Positions 1-11,052 are shown, counted from the first letter of the stretch. The stretch is 64,000 bases of DNA from Aradus depressus (GCA_963662175.1 OY759217.1:50692108-50756107); one strand, 5' to 3'. The notes: generated by a model from the sequence alone, not told the origin. Translations and numbers: made by a program.

Positions 1-262
1 CCCATTGTTCATTGTAACTGCCCACTGTCCATTGTAGTTGTCCACTGTCCATTTTAACTGACCATTGTCAAATTCAACTTTCCACTGTCCATTGTAACCG
101 TCCACAGTTCACTGTAACTACTGTAACTGTCCACTGTAACTGTCACTCTCCACCGTAACTCTCCACGGTCTATTGTAACTGTCTACTGTTTATTGTAATT
201 GTCTACTGTCCATTGTAACTGTCCACTGCCTATTATAATTGTCCATTGCCCACTGTAACTCA
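1..262. repeat. 20-bp degenerate minisatellite
   Basis: About thirteen diverged copies of a roughly 20-bp unit close to TCCACTGTCCATTGTAACTG run from the window edge to about 262. Copies differ by point changes and small deletions, so this is an old tandem array. It continues beyond the left edge. No coding role is visible. Confidence 0.85.
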
Positions 263-1079
263 ATACCTCTACTATAATCAATACCTCTTTTCCTGTTTTA
301 TTTTTTTCAGAAAATCTGCCCTCCGGGTGGGATGGGGGCGGGTGTCAATGTCCACCACTCCTGTCTCTAATTGGGAAGATTGTCAACCTTCTTTAAAAGG
401 ATGTCACCAACCAGTTGTCTCTGTCTTCATGATATAAACTGGAAAGGAAAACATATAAGGAAAAACGTGATCACTTTTGATATCTTCTACTGTGAGCAGA
501 TATCAGAGTTCAACACTCATTTGAAAGAGACCAACTAGAAAATATTGTTTTCTCCTTTCCTTCAGTTTTCTATAAAAAAATTACTTTTCAACTTGAAGCT
601 AGAGGACATAAACGACTACTTGGCCATCACTCTGACTCGGGACTGCCGTTTAACATCTCCGAAGGTCGGCACTCTCAAATTTTTCTAACTCTGTCACCCC
701 TAGGTTTTTTTCTGATGGGCGAACAAGGATTGCCAAACAATTTAAACAAATCGGATAAAGGGAAAAGGTGAAGTTTGGCTATTTCACGTAAAATTAAAAA
801 AACGTTCCTGATCTGTCACAGACTTGCAGTTATAAGGAAAATGCATATTATACGAAATTTTATTATCTACAAGTTCTTAACTTATTATTTTGTGATAGAG
901 TGGATCATTTTCGTATTATTGAAGATATAGTGACCGAAAACAGATGCTCAATGCCTGGTATGATATGGGGAACAAATATTCTCTAATATTTTATTATATC
1001 GTATCAAGTCTCTTTGCGCAAGGAGAGACACTATTACGAAACATAAGCAGGGCCTTATACACCTAATAATTTTCTGCAG
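263..1079. other. AT-rich spacer with a possible SINE scrap
   Basis: No convincing gene is visible. Around 637-690 the order of short blocks (CTCGGGAC, TTAACATC, CCGAAGG, GCACTCTCAA) resembles the middle of the SINE-A family in minus orientation, but it is too diverged to be sure. The remainder is AT-rich sequence with no repeat I could match elsewhere in the window. Confidence 0.4.
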
Positions 1080-1312
1080 GGGACAGCATAAGAGGGAAGC
1101 TCGATTCAAAAACCCTAATAACTGCCGATGTAATAAATGTAAGGATATAAAATTTTGTAGGAGGATTCAGAAGGTTCTTAAGTAAGTCAACTATACATTT
1201 TTAGCCTAAACGATCGATTTATTATGGAGGGAGAGCGAAAACTTAATTGAATTATTCGCTCTGGGGTCACATTGCTAGTGACCGACTTTTACTTTTAATT
1301 TTGAAATTTTTA
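1080..1312 (+). repeat. Interspersed repeat family A, partial copy
   Basis: Family A is defined by recurring blocks, in order: GAAATTCGATGCTGAGTTTT (block 1), ATGAATGTATCGACATGAAA (block 2), TAATAACTGCCGATGTAATG (block 3), GGAGGGAGAGCGAAAACTTA (block 4) and an end close to AGCCGGTGATTCACCGACGA. This copy holds blocks 3 and 4 and a diverged end. No coding capacity is seen, so it looks like a non-autonomous element of unknown class. Confidence 0.75.
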
Positions 1313-1596
1313 GTAAACAACATCCCAACATCAAACTTCTGACCGATTATATAGGTAACATGCTCTATACTTCATACTCCTGGGGAGGGGAGAAAATAAG
1401 AAATAGTAAGGAAGAGGAAGTAGGCAGATTGTGGAAGCAGCGATTAAAAATACCGAGGAAGAAAAGAAGTTAAAGAGGGGAGGTTCTTGTTGATATTGGT
1501 ACAGATGTGAACGGCAGGTAGCAGCAGTGTACACTAAATATATATTTGTGTAGGAACCTTCTTCAACTTTTGCCAAACTGTGCTTAATGCTTGGAA

Positions 1597-1645
1597 TTTG
1601 CCGCCCGAGGCTATACATGAGTTTGCCGCCCGAGGCTATACATGA
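1597..1645. repeat. 25-bp tandem duplication
   Basis: Two adjacent identical copies of a 24-bp stretch (core TTTGCCGCCCGAGGCTATAC), separated by one base. The TTTGCCGCCC core recurs near 15378, where it follows GGCCCGGATTTAGAAA. It is probably part of a dispersed repeat. Confidence 0.7.
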
Positions 1646-1856
1646 ATTTGCCTCTTGCCCCCTTTCATGGCAACCTCTTCAAAGGGCGACAAATTCGTAT
1701 ATAATCTAGGTAGATAATAACTTTGTACTTTATAATAATCCTGGTTTTCAGGTTTCATTTCTGAAGCTCCATTCCAGCAATTTATAATGACAAGACTTTG
1801 GTGAATGTACTTCTCCGAAATGTATTAAAGCGTTTTTGCTTTCCCTCCAAAACCAT

Positions 1857-2335
1857 TTAGGCTAAAAAACAATTGTTGATATACGTAATATATGTATTAT
1901 CGTGTTCACAGACATAGACATTTAATGTGAACACGATAATTCCTGATATAATGAATGTATTGACTCGAAATTTCATATTCAATATCAAAACCCCATAAGG
2001 ATAGCACCTAGTAGTTTTCAGTGAATTGAGCCGTTGTAATGAATGTTTCGACATGAAATTTAATATTTAAATTCAAAACCTCATAAGGACGACTCCTATT
2101 AATATTTCTCAAAATCGGTCATAGGTAAAAGGGGTTGAGGCAAAGGGGGCTGGATTCAAAAAACCCGAATAATTTATGATGTAACAATTGTATTGTCAAA
2201 ACATTTAGTATGAGGATTCAGAGGCCTCTATGTGGGTTAACTATTGATTTTTAGCCTAAATAGGTTTTGGAGGGAGAGCGAAAACTTAATTGATTAATTC
2301 GTAATGAGGAAAGTACATTAGGGATAACGTTTTTA
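1857..2335 (+). repeat. Family A copy with an internal hairpin
   Basis: It contains two block 2 modules, a block 3 remnant and block 4. At 1897-1940 a 14-bp inverted repeat (ATTATCGTGTTCAC and its complement) flanks about 15 bases and could form a stem-loop. Each module carries its own version of the ATGAATGTATCGAC core, so the family is internally repetitive. Confidence 0.75.
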
Positions 2336-2354
2336 ATGTTTTTCTTTAGTTTAC

Positions 2355-2513
2355 CATCTACCAGAGCGTTCTTTTGCCACTCATGAGAGACATGAACCCG
2401 ACTCTACTCAGGGAGTCCTAAATCTTGCCAAGAAGTACCTGACTTCGTGCAGGCTCAGGACTATATCAGGACGGCGTGCTCAATGTTCTTTCACCTCTGA
2501 GCTATCAGCGCCC
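2355..2513 (-). mobile_element. SINE-A fragment (tRNA-derived SINE)
   Basis: The minus strand reads GGGCGCTGATAGCTCAGAGG, a diverged tRNA-like head with a box A, followed by the SINE-A body (AGGACTCCCTGAGTAGAGTC and CGCTCTGGTAGATGG). The box B region is deleted. The copy is 5'-proximal and shortened internally. Better copies lie at 10621 and 20341. Confidence 0.75.
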
Positions 2514-2863
2514 TCAGTTTACCAACTGTAAAGACGGTTCTCGTGAAAGGTTTTCTGGTCAGGGCAAAGCTTTACCCCGCTATCTGGACGGCTTCATCGC
2601 CACAATCAGTTTGATGGTGTATGCAAATAGCGTAAGGGGGATTAGAATGCAAACGATGCATTGTTATGCTAAGAGGCTAGGAACATAGGTAGCTAAGAAG
2701 GTTAAGAGCTCTGGGATGTGGAAACTATTGAGTTTAGAAGAGACAGGTTGAATTCTCCCTGAAGGTACCAAGTACATAGTTGAACAACATCAGAATTTAT
2801 ATTAGGCTCTCCAGGGACGAGGATTCGCTGGTCAAAAAACTAACGTTTTCTCATGTGACCATC

Positions 2864-3304
2864 CTAGGGCGGATCCAGGATGTTCATCAAGGGAGGGGGC
2901 GTAAAATTTCATTGGATCAAGATTTGGATGTTATACCCTTTTCACAAGATTTGGATGCTATACCCTTTTCACAAGATTTGGATGCTATACCCTTTTCACA
3001 AGATTTGGAAGGATGAAGGACAAAGGGGCTAATATTATGGCTGGTTTGACGAAGCGCATGAATTAATAATGAAGACTGAAATATTATTATAATAGTAACA
3101 GGTTGAGTAACAGTCTGAGTCTATAAACGAATGACGTCATTAAAGTCTGTGCGCAAGGCCGCAAGAGGTCCTTCGCGCATCACTAGGACGTCTTTCCCAA
3201 TTTAACGTGTATATTTCTTTATCTTTAACGAAACTGACAGCCTCTGCGTTAGAGGGAGTCATTCTGTTTTTACCCCCACCCCTCCCTCTTGTATCCGCCA
3301 CTTA
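2864..3304. mobile_element. hAT-type MITE with target-site duplication
   Basis: The left end is CTAGGGCGGATCCAGGAT and the right end, reverse-complemented, is TAAGTGGCGGATACAAGAGG. These imperfect terminal inverted repeats are rich in GGCGGAT and lead into G-rich (left) and C-rich (right) stretches. GACCATC flanks both sides (2857-2863 and 3305-3311). A 7-8-bp duplication with a GGGGCGGATCC-like end is typical of hAT-superfamily MITEs. There is no transposase inside. The class is inferred from ends and duplication length. Confidence 0.75.
2918..3010. repeat. 27-bp tandem repeat inside the MITE
   Basis: About 3.3 copies of a 27-bp unit containing ATACCCTTTTCACAAGATTT. The unit is a multiple of three, so it reads as a short repetitive peptide, but no gene context supports translation. 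Confidence 0.85.
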
Positions 3305-3373
3305 GACCATCAAATGACTGTCTCTAACTCTCAACAAACTGCCGTTCCAGAATAATCATACCTCTTTTGGCAT

Positions 3374-3500
3374 GAAAATTGTATCTTTAATACAAGGAAG
3401 TATTGCAATCGTGCAAAAATTATATCTTTAGTAGAAGGAAGTATTGCAATCGTACAAAAATTATTTCTTTATTACAAGGAAGTATTGCAATCGTGCAAAA
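3374..3500. repeat. 41-bp tandem repeat, three copies
   Basis: Three adjacent copies share GGAAGTATTGCAATCGT and an AAAAATTAT-TCTTTA-type lead. Copies differ at a few positions. Confidence 0.85.
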
Positions 3501-3555
3501 ATTCAAGATCGTATTGTTAACAGAATGGTTTTTACATGTTGCATGTTAGTTGTGT

Positions 3556-3815
3556 ATTGTGACTCATGCTCGGGCTTTAACAATAGAGTCATAATGTCAG
3601 AGCACTCTTTCATCGCTTTGGTGGACATGAGCTCGACTCTACAATGGGAGTCCTAAATTTTGCCTACCCTAAACTTTTATTCATCTAGGGTAGTGGTCTT
3701 TAACGAGTATCAGAAATTGTGCAGACTCGGACCATCGTCACTTCCGAAGGACGGCGTGCTCAAGGTTTTTTCCTAGAACCCGCGATCGTGAGCTCAGTAA
3801 GAAAGCACCGCTACT
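3556..3815 (-). mobile_element. SINE-A copy, minus strand
   Basis: On the minus strand the tRNA-like head (around 3815-3770) shows GAGCTCACGATCGCGGGTTC, leading into CGTCCTTCGGAAG, the AGTAGAGTC-like body and the 3' end CCCGAGCATGAGTCACA. The box A part is poorly preserved. The body is nearly full length, about 260 bp against about 345 bp for the copy at 10621. Confidence 0.8.
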
Positions 3816-3829
3816 TCCGTACATTCTAT

Positions 3830-4210
3830 AAGATACTGCTTATATTTATGACCTAATCAAAAATGTTTTCTTATTTCTTAAATAAACGTTTTAAAGAAAC
3901 CTAAAAGACAGACAATATGAATTACTTCTGTTGAAGGGTCCTTCGGTTTGCGAAATACATGCCGAAAATTGTCCAAAAATCTTTTTAACCCTTTTTTTTA
4001 GCTGTTTGCTTGATTTACGTGGAAACGGTTAGTTCTATCGAAAAATTGGTTCTTACCAAAATTGTTCTTCATTAAATTTACAATTGATGTTTTTTCTTCC
4101 ACATTTAGATTAGGACCAACCCGAACAATATAATAGCGTCCCAAAAATGTAAAATAAAATTCCATAGGAAATATATCAAAATACTGTTTACATTTTTTTA
4201 AATATCTTTT
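3830..4210 (+). repeat. Interspersed repeat family D
   Basis: This stretch is homologous, with many substitutions, to 16935-17300 and 22255-22520, and in reverse to about 24240-24360. Shared landmarks are ATGCCGAAAA, GATTTAC followed by AAACGGTTAGT, CCTATCGAAAAA and TTAGGACCAA. No terminal structure or coding region could be defined. Confidence 0.65.
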
Positions 4211-4246
4211 TATTATCGATATTTTTTATTGTAGTGTATTAAATTA

Positions 4247-4695
4247 ATTTACTTCCCCATATATTGGTAGTATAGGGGAAGTTATGTAATCAGTGAGAAA
4301 TTTGATGTGGAGTTTTCAACAGGATTTCATCTTTTCCGACCTCCAGATGTATGTGAGCACGAAGACTCCCGGATAGAATGAATGTATCGACACCAAATTT
4401 TATATGTGTATCCAGAACCATCTAAAGACGACACGTATTGATTTTTCAAAAATGAAAAATAAAAAATGTGTCTGTAAGTTTGTGAACATGATAATTCCAT
4501 ATATAATGAATGTATCGACATGAAATTTTATAAATTTATCCAGAACTTCAATAGGACGACATCTATTTATTTTCAGCCAAATCGGCGAGAAGAGATTATG
4601 GAAAGGTATAACGAAAAAACTATAATTTCATTTGATGAATATTCAATTTTAGTATGAGGTTTCAGAAGCCCTTAACATATGATAAATTTTATCAC
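4247..4695 (+). repeat. Family A copy with palindromic start
   Basis: It begins with an imperfect palindrome pairing ACTTCCCCATA with TATAGGGGAAGT around a short centre. Then come block 1 (diverged), two block 2 modules and a GTATGAGGTTTCAGAAGCC segment. The same palindrome marks the start of other copies (9786, 36556, 55064), so it is probably the element boundary. Confidence 0.75.
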
Positions 4696-6030
4696 ACATG
4701 AGTGCCGTTTTGAGACATTCGGGGAGCCTGAGGCAGACTTCATCTTTGAATTATTTTTTTGAATATTATCCTCAACTTTTTTTTTTAGAAAAATCAAATA
4801 GAATATTATAGAAACCATCGAAAAATGTAGAATCTACATAAAGTTTCCAGAAAAATCCAGTAACTCATCGACAATTCGAACAGAACTTTCTAGAAACTCA
4901 TAGGAAGCAATCGAACTTTACAGAAAAACAAATAGAAATTTCTAGAATAAATAATGATCACAAAATACATTTTTAGAAACCGATAAAAGGTTCTAGTGAA
5001 CAATACCAGTCACTTGACGACCTTTCTAGAAGGTCTCATCCCCACCTATGAAAAATGTTAATGATGAGAGATCTTTTTAAAAATTAAAATATATAAAAAA
5101 TTATCTAAGAAGTTCGATGGGCGAAGAAAAGTTGAATGCATTCGCATTACTTTCGATTGAGCATGAAGTTTTGAGTAATTTAAATTTTGATAAAATTATT
5201 AGCAATTTATATGACATCATCTGTACATCTTCTGTTGTATAGACATTTAAACATGATGTAGATTTTGAAATAAATGTGAACAATTTTGTCATTTGTTAAA
5301 TCCTTGTTTTTCCTTTTCTCTCCTTTTTTCCAATTTATCGATGTTTAATTTTTTTGATCGAACGGGGGCCCCCTGAGCCCGGGGGCCCTGAGGCTGCCGT
5401 ACTGCCACACACAATTTTTTTTTTTTTTTTTCGAAATCAAGTGATCGGAAAACAATAAATTTTAGTGAAAACCCAACATCGAATTTTTTGACCGATTAAA
5501 TTAACCTTTATACTTTATATCGCTAGGGAAACAAAACAGAAATGGAATATAACAGTTGGCAATTTGAAAGTCCAAATGGGGTCGTAATTGCATTGAAACT
5601 TTCCATAAATAATATACACGCGTATTTTTCTCACCCCATTCAAACATGAAAAAGGGGTTGCTGGTAAGTAAAACACGTTAAAAACACATTAAAAATTAAC
5701 TTTAAGGTTTTCTAAACAAGATAGTGGCCGCATTTAAGGGCTCGCCTCATTAGCCGCTCTAAAACCCACTCATAATTACCAGAATAGCTGAGAACATAAT
5801 TATTTTCCTTGTTCCTCTAACCTCTTAGCTCTGCCTTTCTCCGGCCTTTACTCATTTTTTCTTACTTTATTTCAGCTTTACCTTCTTACTTTAAATATTT
5901 AAGTTTTATACCTGAGCTTTGATCGCTTCGCTTTGCTAGCTTGGCTCTCCTCAAACTGAACCTGTAAAAAGGAAAGAGTATTCCTGAAAATAATTCGACA
6001 CAAAGCTCAAACGGAACAATGTTTTTTTTT
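4696..6030. other. AT-rich region, no gene recognised
   Basis: At 5365-5405 a GC-rich patch contains GGGGGCCCCCTGAGCCCGGG next to GGGGGCCCTGAGGC. A weak echo (GGGGAGCCTGAGGCAGAC) lies at about 4718, so 4700-5405 could be a DNA transposon remnant, though I could not establish inverted ends. At 5465-5530 there is a minus-strand family A scrap (ATCGAATTTTTTGACCGATT). The rest shows nothing I recognise. Confidence 0.4.
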
Positions 6031-6032
6031 TT

Positions 6033-6125
6033 TCTTTACTTCTTCAACTATACAAAGTTTAGGGGAAGTTGATGTAATCGCCCAGAAATTCGATGCGCAG
6101 TTTTCAACAGAATATCATGTTTTTT
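6033..6125 (+). repeat. Family A start fragment
   Basis: The boundary palindrome (ACTTCTTCAAC and TTTAGGGGAAGT) is followed by block 1 (AGAAATTCGATGCGCAGTTT) and then breaks off about 130 bases before the 55-bp satellite. Confidence 0.7.
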
Positions 6126-6255
6126 TGACCAGGCAATAAACTGGCACCTGAGCATACATAAATCAAAAAATATATTTAAAAATCACTAAAATTTACAAAC
6201 TGTACCAGTTGAAGTCAATAATTAACAATAGATAAGTTATGTAATGTAAAAAATG

Positions 6256-7581
6256 ATAAAATGTTGAGTGGTATCAAAATAGACACTGATAATACATAAA
6301 TATTAGAATGATAAAATGTTGAGTGGTATCAAAATAGACACTGATAATACATAAATATTAGAATGATAAAATGTTGAGTGGTATCAAAATAGACACTGAT
6401 AATACATAAATATTAGAATGATAAAATGTTGAGTGTTATCAAAATAGACACTGATAATACATAAATATTAGAATGATAAAATGTTGAGTGGTATCAAAAT
6501 AGACACTGATAATACATAAATATTAGAATGATAAAATGTTGAGTGGTATCAAAATAGACACTGATAATACATAAATATTAGAATGATAAAATGTTGAGTG
6601 GTATCAAAATAGACACTGATAATACATAAATATTAGAATGATAAAATGTTGAGTGGTATCAAAATAGACACTGATAATACATAAATATTAGAATGATAAA
6701 ATGTTGAGTGGTATCAAAATAGACACTGATAATACATAAATATTAGAATGATAAAATGTTGAGTGGTATCAAAATAGACACTGATAATACATAAATATTA
6801 GAATGATAAAATGTTGAGTGGTATCAAAATAGACACTGATAATACATAAATATTAGAATGATAAAATGTTGAGTGGTATCAAAATAGACACTGATAATAC
6901 ATAAATATTAGAATGATAAAATGTTGAGTGGTATCAAAATAGACACTGATAATACATAAATATTAGAATGATAAAATGTTGAGTGGTATCAAAATAGACA
7001 CTGATAATACATAAATATTAGAATGATAAAATGTTGAGTGGTATCAAAATAGACACTGATAATACATAAATATTAGAATGATAAAATGTTGAGTGGTATC
7101 AAAATAGACACTGATAATACATAAATATTAGAATGATAAAATGTTGAGTGGTATCAAAATAGACACTGATAATACATAAATATTAGAATGATAAAATGTT
7201 GAGTGGTATCAAAATAGACACTGATAATACATAAATATTAGAATGATAAAATGTTGAGTGGTATCAAAATAGACACTGATAATACATAAATATTAGAATG
7301 ATAAAATGTTGAGTGGTATCAAAATAGACACTGATAATACATAAATATTAGAATGATAAAATGTTGAGTGGTATCAAAATAGACACTGATAATACATAAA
7401 TATTAGAATGATAAAATGTTGAGTGGTATCAAAATAGACACTGATAATACATAAATATTAGAATGATAAAATGTTGAGTGGTATCAAAATAGACACTGAT
7501 AATACATAAATATTAGAATGATAAAATGTTGAGTGGTATCAAAATAGACACTGATAATACATAAATATTAGAATGATAAAA
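6256..7581. repeat. 55-bp satellite array, 24 copies
   Basis: The unit starts ATAAAATGTTGAGTGGTATC and ends AATATTAGAATG. Exactly 24 units span 6256-7575, followed by six bases of a 25th. By eye all units are identical except one G-to-T change in the fourth (GAGTGTTATC at about 6433). Near-zero divergence means very recent amplification or ongoing homogenisation. There are no spacers, so this is not a CRISPR array. True copy number may be collapsed or expanded by assembly. Confidence 0.95.
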
Positions 7582-7668
7582 TTATACGTAAAAATTACCA
7601 TAAAGTAGAGAAGAAAAGATTAACTACCCGAGGATCTCGAAACTAGTTGTAATATAAATAAAACATAT

Positions 7669-8690
7669 GAGGAGCATCCATGCAAAAACGGACAAAAAAA
7701 GAGGTAATTCGGAAGATTCTGGCGCAGTTCTATCAGCTGAACAAGAATATGGAGTCAGGTTGAACCAAAAGCGGACAGGTCCTTATGAAAAGATGATTGA
7801 AATAATGAAGGTCTGTGCAAGAACGGACATATCCATGGGTTAGGTCTGAGCAAAGAACAACAAGTTCCAACGGGCCAATCACAACGTCGCATTCAGTCAC
7901 GTGACCTTTGTTTACTTTCTAATCCCAATGTTTATCAGTTTGTTTTTCCTTTTCTTATTTTTTGTGTTTGTCGTTGAAGTTTTATTCTGTTTTAATTTAG
8001 TTGTGGTACAGGATGTATTTAAAGGGTCAAAAAAAAAAAAAAAAAACAGAAAAGTCCTCGTGCTCAAGCAAAATAAAGAAGGAATGTTTCTGGAGTTTCA
8101 AGTCGTGTTTTTGAAGGATGTAAGCACAATAACAAAAAAGTTTCTTGCAATAAAATCAGACCAAATAATGCTTTGATGAATCTTGATAAACTTGGTGCTT
8201 CAAAAGGAAAGATTTTGCAGGATCAGAAAGTAGTTGGGTGGATAACTACTGGAGAAACAAAAAGCACCCCGATTGGGTGTTTGGAAGGGTCGAACAGGTT
8301 TCGGGAAAGAAGCAAAATATTTATTCTAAAGATAAAACTTCGAATTTAGACTAAAAAAAGTTTGGAACTGTAAAACTTTTTGGCAATGATTGGAATCTTG
8401 TTAATACAAAAGCTTTAGATTATGTTTATAAACAAGTGGATTATATAAAAAACATGAAAGGCATCATTATGGAGAAGGCCAATGGAAAGGTCCATATTGT
8501 GACTCAACAGTTTTTTAAAGTTCGATGCAGAAGTTGCTCCAACATGAATATTGAAACGAGGGACTTCCTCCATAGAAGCGCTTCGATTTGTGCTCCTCAA
8601 CTGCCCTGGAACCATGGGATATCTGCCCCAAGAAGAAGGACGTGGCAATGTTGCTTTCAGAATTATTTGGAAATGAATGGAGAACACTAG
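7669..8690 (+). pseudogene. Unidentified protein-like ORF pieces
   Basis: Three stretches read like protein but match nothing I recognise. A 58-codon ORF from ATG 7669 ends at TAG 7843-7845. An ATG-less open stretch at about 8095-8345 is rich in charged residues and includes the peptide LDKLGASKGKILQDQKVVGW. A third, up to TAG at 8688-8690, includes VDYIKNMKGIIMEKANGKVH. They lie in different frames separated by stops, which suggests a decayed coding sequence or exons. Upstream of 7901 there is a CCAAT and a GTCACGTGAC palindrome that could be chance. A fragment of an unfamiliar transposon is the main alternative. Confidence 0.3.
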
Positions 8691-9055
8691 AAGATTTTCC
8701 ATAAAGAGAGTGGTACAGGAACATTATAGATGGGCTGGCCACCACAACTTCAAATGAGAATGATGAATATTCAGGTTATGCACTGTTAAGAAGATGACTG
8801 TGACATGCACATTTCATTTTAATTTGATTTTATTAATGTTATTTCAATTTTTGAATGAATCATTTTAATCAATAATAAACATTTTTTTTTAAATAAAACA
8901 TTTTTAAAACAATTGTTTTTTTAATAAATATAAAATATTTTGTTTTTCTATTAAGAAAATCCTGAATTTCTTGGTTTGGGAGGGGTAACTTGAAAATGGT
9001 GGTGTAAAATCCTAATTTGATCCAGGCAAAAACTGACAAAAGTATACCACGGGGA

Positions 9056-9242
9056 CCATGGTAGCCGTGCGGGCTAGAGCGTAGCGCTTTGGTCTCACCA
9101 TGGTTTGCAGGTTCGAATCCCGTCCGAGAGTGAGTTTTATTTCGTAGATTGAACTCCCTCCCGGGGCCATGGATGTCGTAAATAACTAGATACATAGTGA
9201 CATGGCTAATATGCATCGTATATAAGGCCATAAAATATAAAT
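9056..9242 (+). mobile_element. SINE-B copy (tRNA-derived SINE)
   Basis: A tRNA-like head starts near 9058 with GTAGCCGTGCGGGCTAGAGC (box A region) and has a strong box B, GGTTCGAATCC, at 9110-9120. The tail region CCATGGATGTCGTAAATAAC to GGCTAATATGCATCGTATAT is shared with a minus-strand copy at 20833-21017, which defines a second SINE family. There is no acceptor-stem pairing or CCA context typical of a real tRNA gene. Confidence 0.8.
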
Positions 9243-9785
9243 AATTAAAAAAAAAAATATACCTTAAATGCAAAAATGTAAACTACAATTTATAAATCTT
9301 ATACGTCAGTTTATATCCAGCAATTTGACTCGGGTACACTGTGACGCTGTCCCCCCACTCCCCCCGTCCCAATTATCTGGCTCCCAATCCCTTCGAAAGT
9401 AATATTTATTTTCTTAATAATCTGGTCTAATGCTATAAACGTACAACGTTCGCTTATATCCCCTTGTTTTTTTTTCTCCTTGAGCATTTCATTCATTTTG
9501 AATGCGGCACCCCCTGCCTACGCTCTCGACCGTACCCAAAGTAGCGTTGACGAGTAATGGGAATACTATGAAAGCCCCCCCCCCTTCTCCTCTTAAAAAT
9601 TAATATTCAAATTTAATAAACTTTTATAATAGCTATAATTTTTTATAGTTTTGACATAATTGCTTTTTCAGTTAATCTAAACTTTCTAACAATAGTTTCT
9701 ACTTGAAATTAATTTTACCATCCAGCAAAAGTTTTCAACATTAATGTTTTTACAACTGACCGTAAAGAACAATTTTTTCTTTTCA
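9243..9785. other. AT-rich spacer with short C runs
   Basis: No gene or known repeat is visible. There are short C-rich runs near 9350-9370 and at 9577-9587. Confidence 0.4.
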
Positions 9786-9875
9786 TCCCCAGCTAAACAA
9801 AGTGTAGGGGAAGTTATATAACCGGTTAGAAATTTGATGCTCAGTTATCAACGGAAATTTCATTTTTTACAACCC
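9786..9875 (+). repeat. Family A start fragment
   Basis: The boundary palindrome (CATCCCCAGCTAAAC with GTGTAGGGGAAGT) is followed by block 1 (AGAAATTTGATGCTCAGTTA), then the homology ends. Confidence 0.7.
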
Positions 9876-10019
9876 ATTTCATCAGAATCAGAGAATTGGT
9901 TACAGAGAAGGAACGAAAACTTTGCGTATATTTCCAATAGGTCATCTTGATCCCCTCCAAGTTCCCACTTCTTCTTAGCCTTTAGTCCGTAGGGGAGCGT
10001 CTCCGCAGGCCGGGGAGGG

Positions 10020-10267
10020 GCACACTCCCTCCTGAAGGTGGCCCATTCCCTCCTAAAGGTGGCCCACTCCCTCCTGAAGGTGGCCCACTCCCTCCTGAAG
10101 GTGGCCCACTCCCTCCTGAAGGTAGCCCACTCCCTCCTGAAGGTGGCCCACTCCCTCCTGAAGGTGGCCCACTCCCTCCTGAAGGTGGCCCACTCCCTCC
10201 TGAAGGTGGCCCACTCCCTCCTGAAGGTGGCCCACTCCCTCCTAAAGGTGGCCCACTCCCTCCTGAA
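10020..10267. repeat. 21-bp GC-rich minisatellite
   Basis: About twelve copies of a 21-bp unit (AAGGTGGCCCACTCCCTCCT plus G) with only a few substitutions. Because 21 is divisible by three, long open frames appear on both strands, for example a GGSGPPS heptad on the minus strand. There is no conserved flanking protein or start context, so these frames are treated as by-products of the repeat. Confidence 0.95.
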
Positions 10268-10544
10268 AAAAAAAAAACTTTCAATACTAAACTACATTTA
10301 GGAAAAGAAAAATTTAAAAAGGAGAATAAATATAATCAACAATAATTGATTCCACCACTAATGTTTACATATATAGGTTTTGGCATCACACCATTGTCAG
10401 GTTTTGTTATAAACCGTCAGTGCGAACCAATCAGGAAAGGAAGGGGTTAACTAGGTACCCCCCCTAGCTGAATAGTTCGGAGTTGCTTTGAAAGGATATA
10501 TGTTGTTCCTTTTTTCAACTGTGGCAAAACTATAATCAAAAATA

Positions 10545-11052
10545 AAATAAAAATATGTGATATGCATGAAATAATGTTTGAATGTTGAATGTACAAATAA
10601 ATTTTACTGATGACAGAATAGGTTAGGTTTTATGACTCATGCCCGGGCTTTAACTACGAAGTCATATCACCTACTATCAGAGCGCTCTTTCGTCACTCTG
10701 GTGGACATGAGCCCGACTCTACTGTGGGAGTCCTAAATTTTGCCTACCCTAAATTTTTATTCACCTAGGGCAGGGGTCTTTAATGAGTACCTGACATCAT
10801 ACAGGCTCGGGACCATCGCTTAACGTCCCATCCGAAGGAAGGTGTGCTTAAGTATATTTTACCTTCCAGATAAAATAAACTAAGGGCCTCGGTCGGGTTT
10901 TGAACCAACGTTTTTGAGCTCAGAAGGCAAGCACATATGCCACTGAGCTACCGCCGCGGCGCCCTCGAATGACAGAATACATTCATCAGTAAAATTTAGT
11001 TGTACATTCAACATTCAAACATCATTTCATGCATATAACATATTTTTATTTA
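10545..11052. mobile_element. Palindromic foldback element split by a SINE
   Basis: The left arm (10545-10610) and right arm (about 10985-11052) are inverted copies of about 66 bp. Landmarks are ATATGCATGAAAT, GTTTGAATGTTGAATGTACA and AAATTTTACTGATGA on the left, with their complements on the right. Without the intervening SINE the element would be a near-continuous hairpin of about 150 bp. Its own target duplication could not be identified. Confidence 0.8.
10621..10968 (-). mobile_element. SINE-A, full-length reference copy
   Basis: This is the best bounded copy, 348 bp, flanked by an 11-bp direct repeat ATGACAGAATA (10610-10620 and 10969-10979). On the minus strand the tRNA-like head holds box A (GGTAGCTCAGTGGC) and a diverged box B (GGTTCAAAACC), the internal promoter for RNA polymerase III. 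The body includes AGGACTCCCACAGTAGAGTC and CGCTCTGATAGTAGG, and the end is AAAGCCCGGGCATGAGTCAT with a short AACC-type tail. It sits in the centre of a foldback element. Confidence 0.92.

Noticed and set aside
6256..7581. CRISPR-like regular repeat
   Set aside because: Units are contiguous without unique spacers and the context is eukaryotic.
9056..9130. Genuine tRNA gene
   Set aside because: Box A and box B are present but a closed cloverleaf and acceptor stem are not, and a diverged copy with the same body exists at 20.8-21.0 kb, so it is a SINE head.
9982..10284. GGSGPPS-repeat protein
   Set aside because: By-product of the 21-bp minisatellite. Competing open frames occur on both strands.
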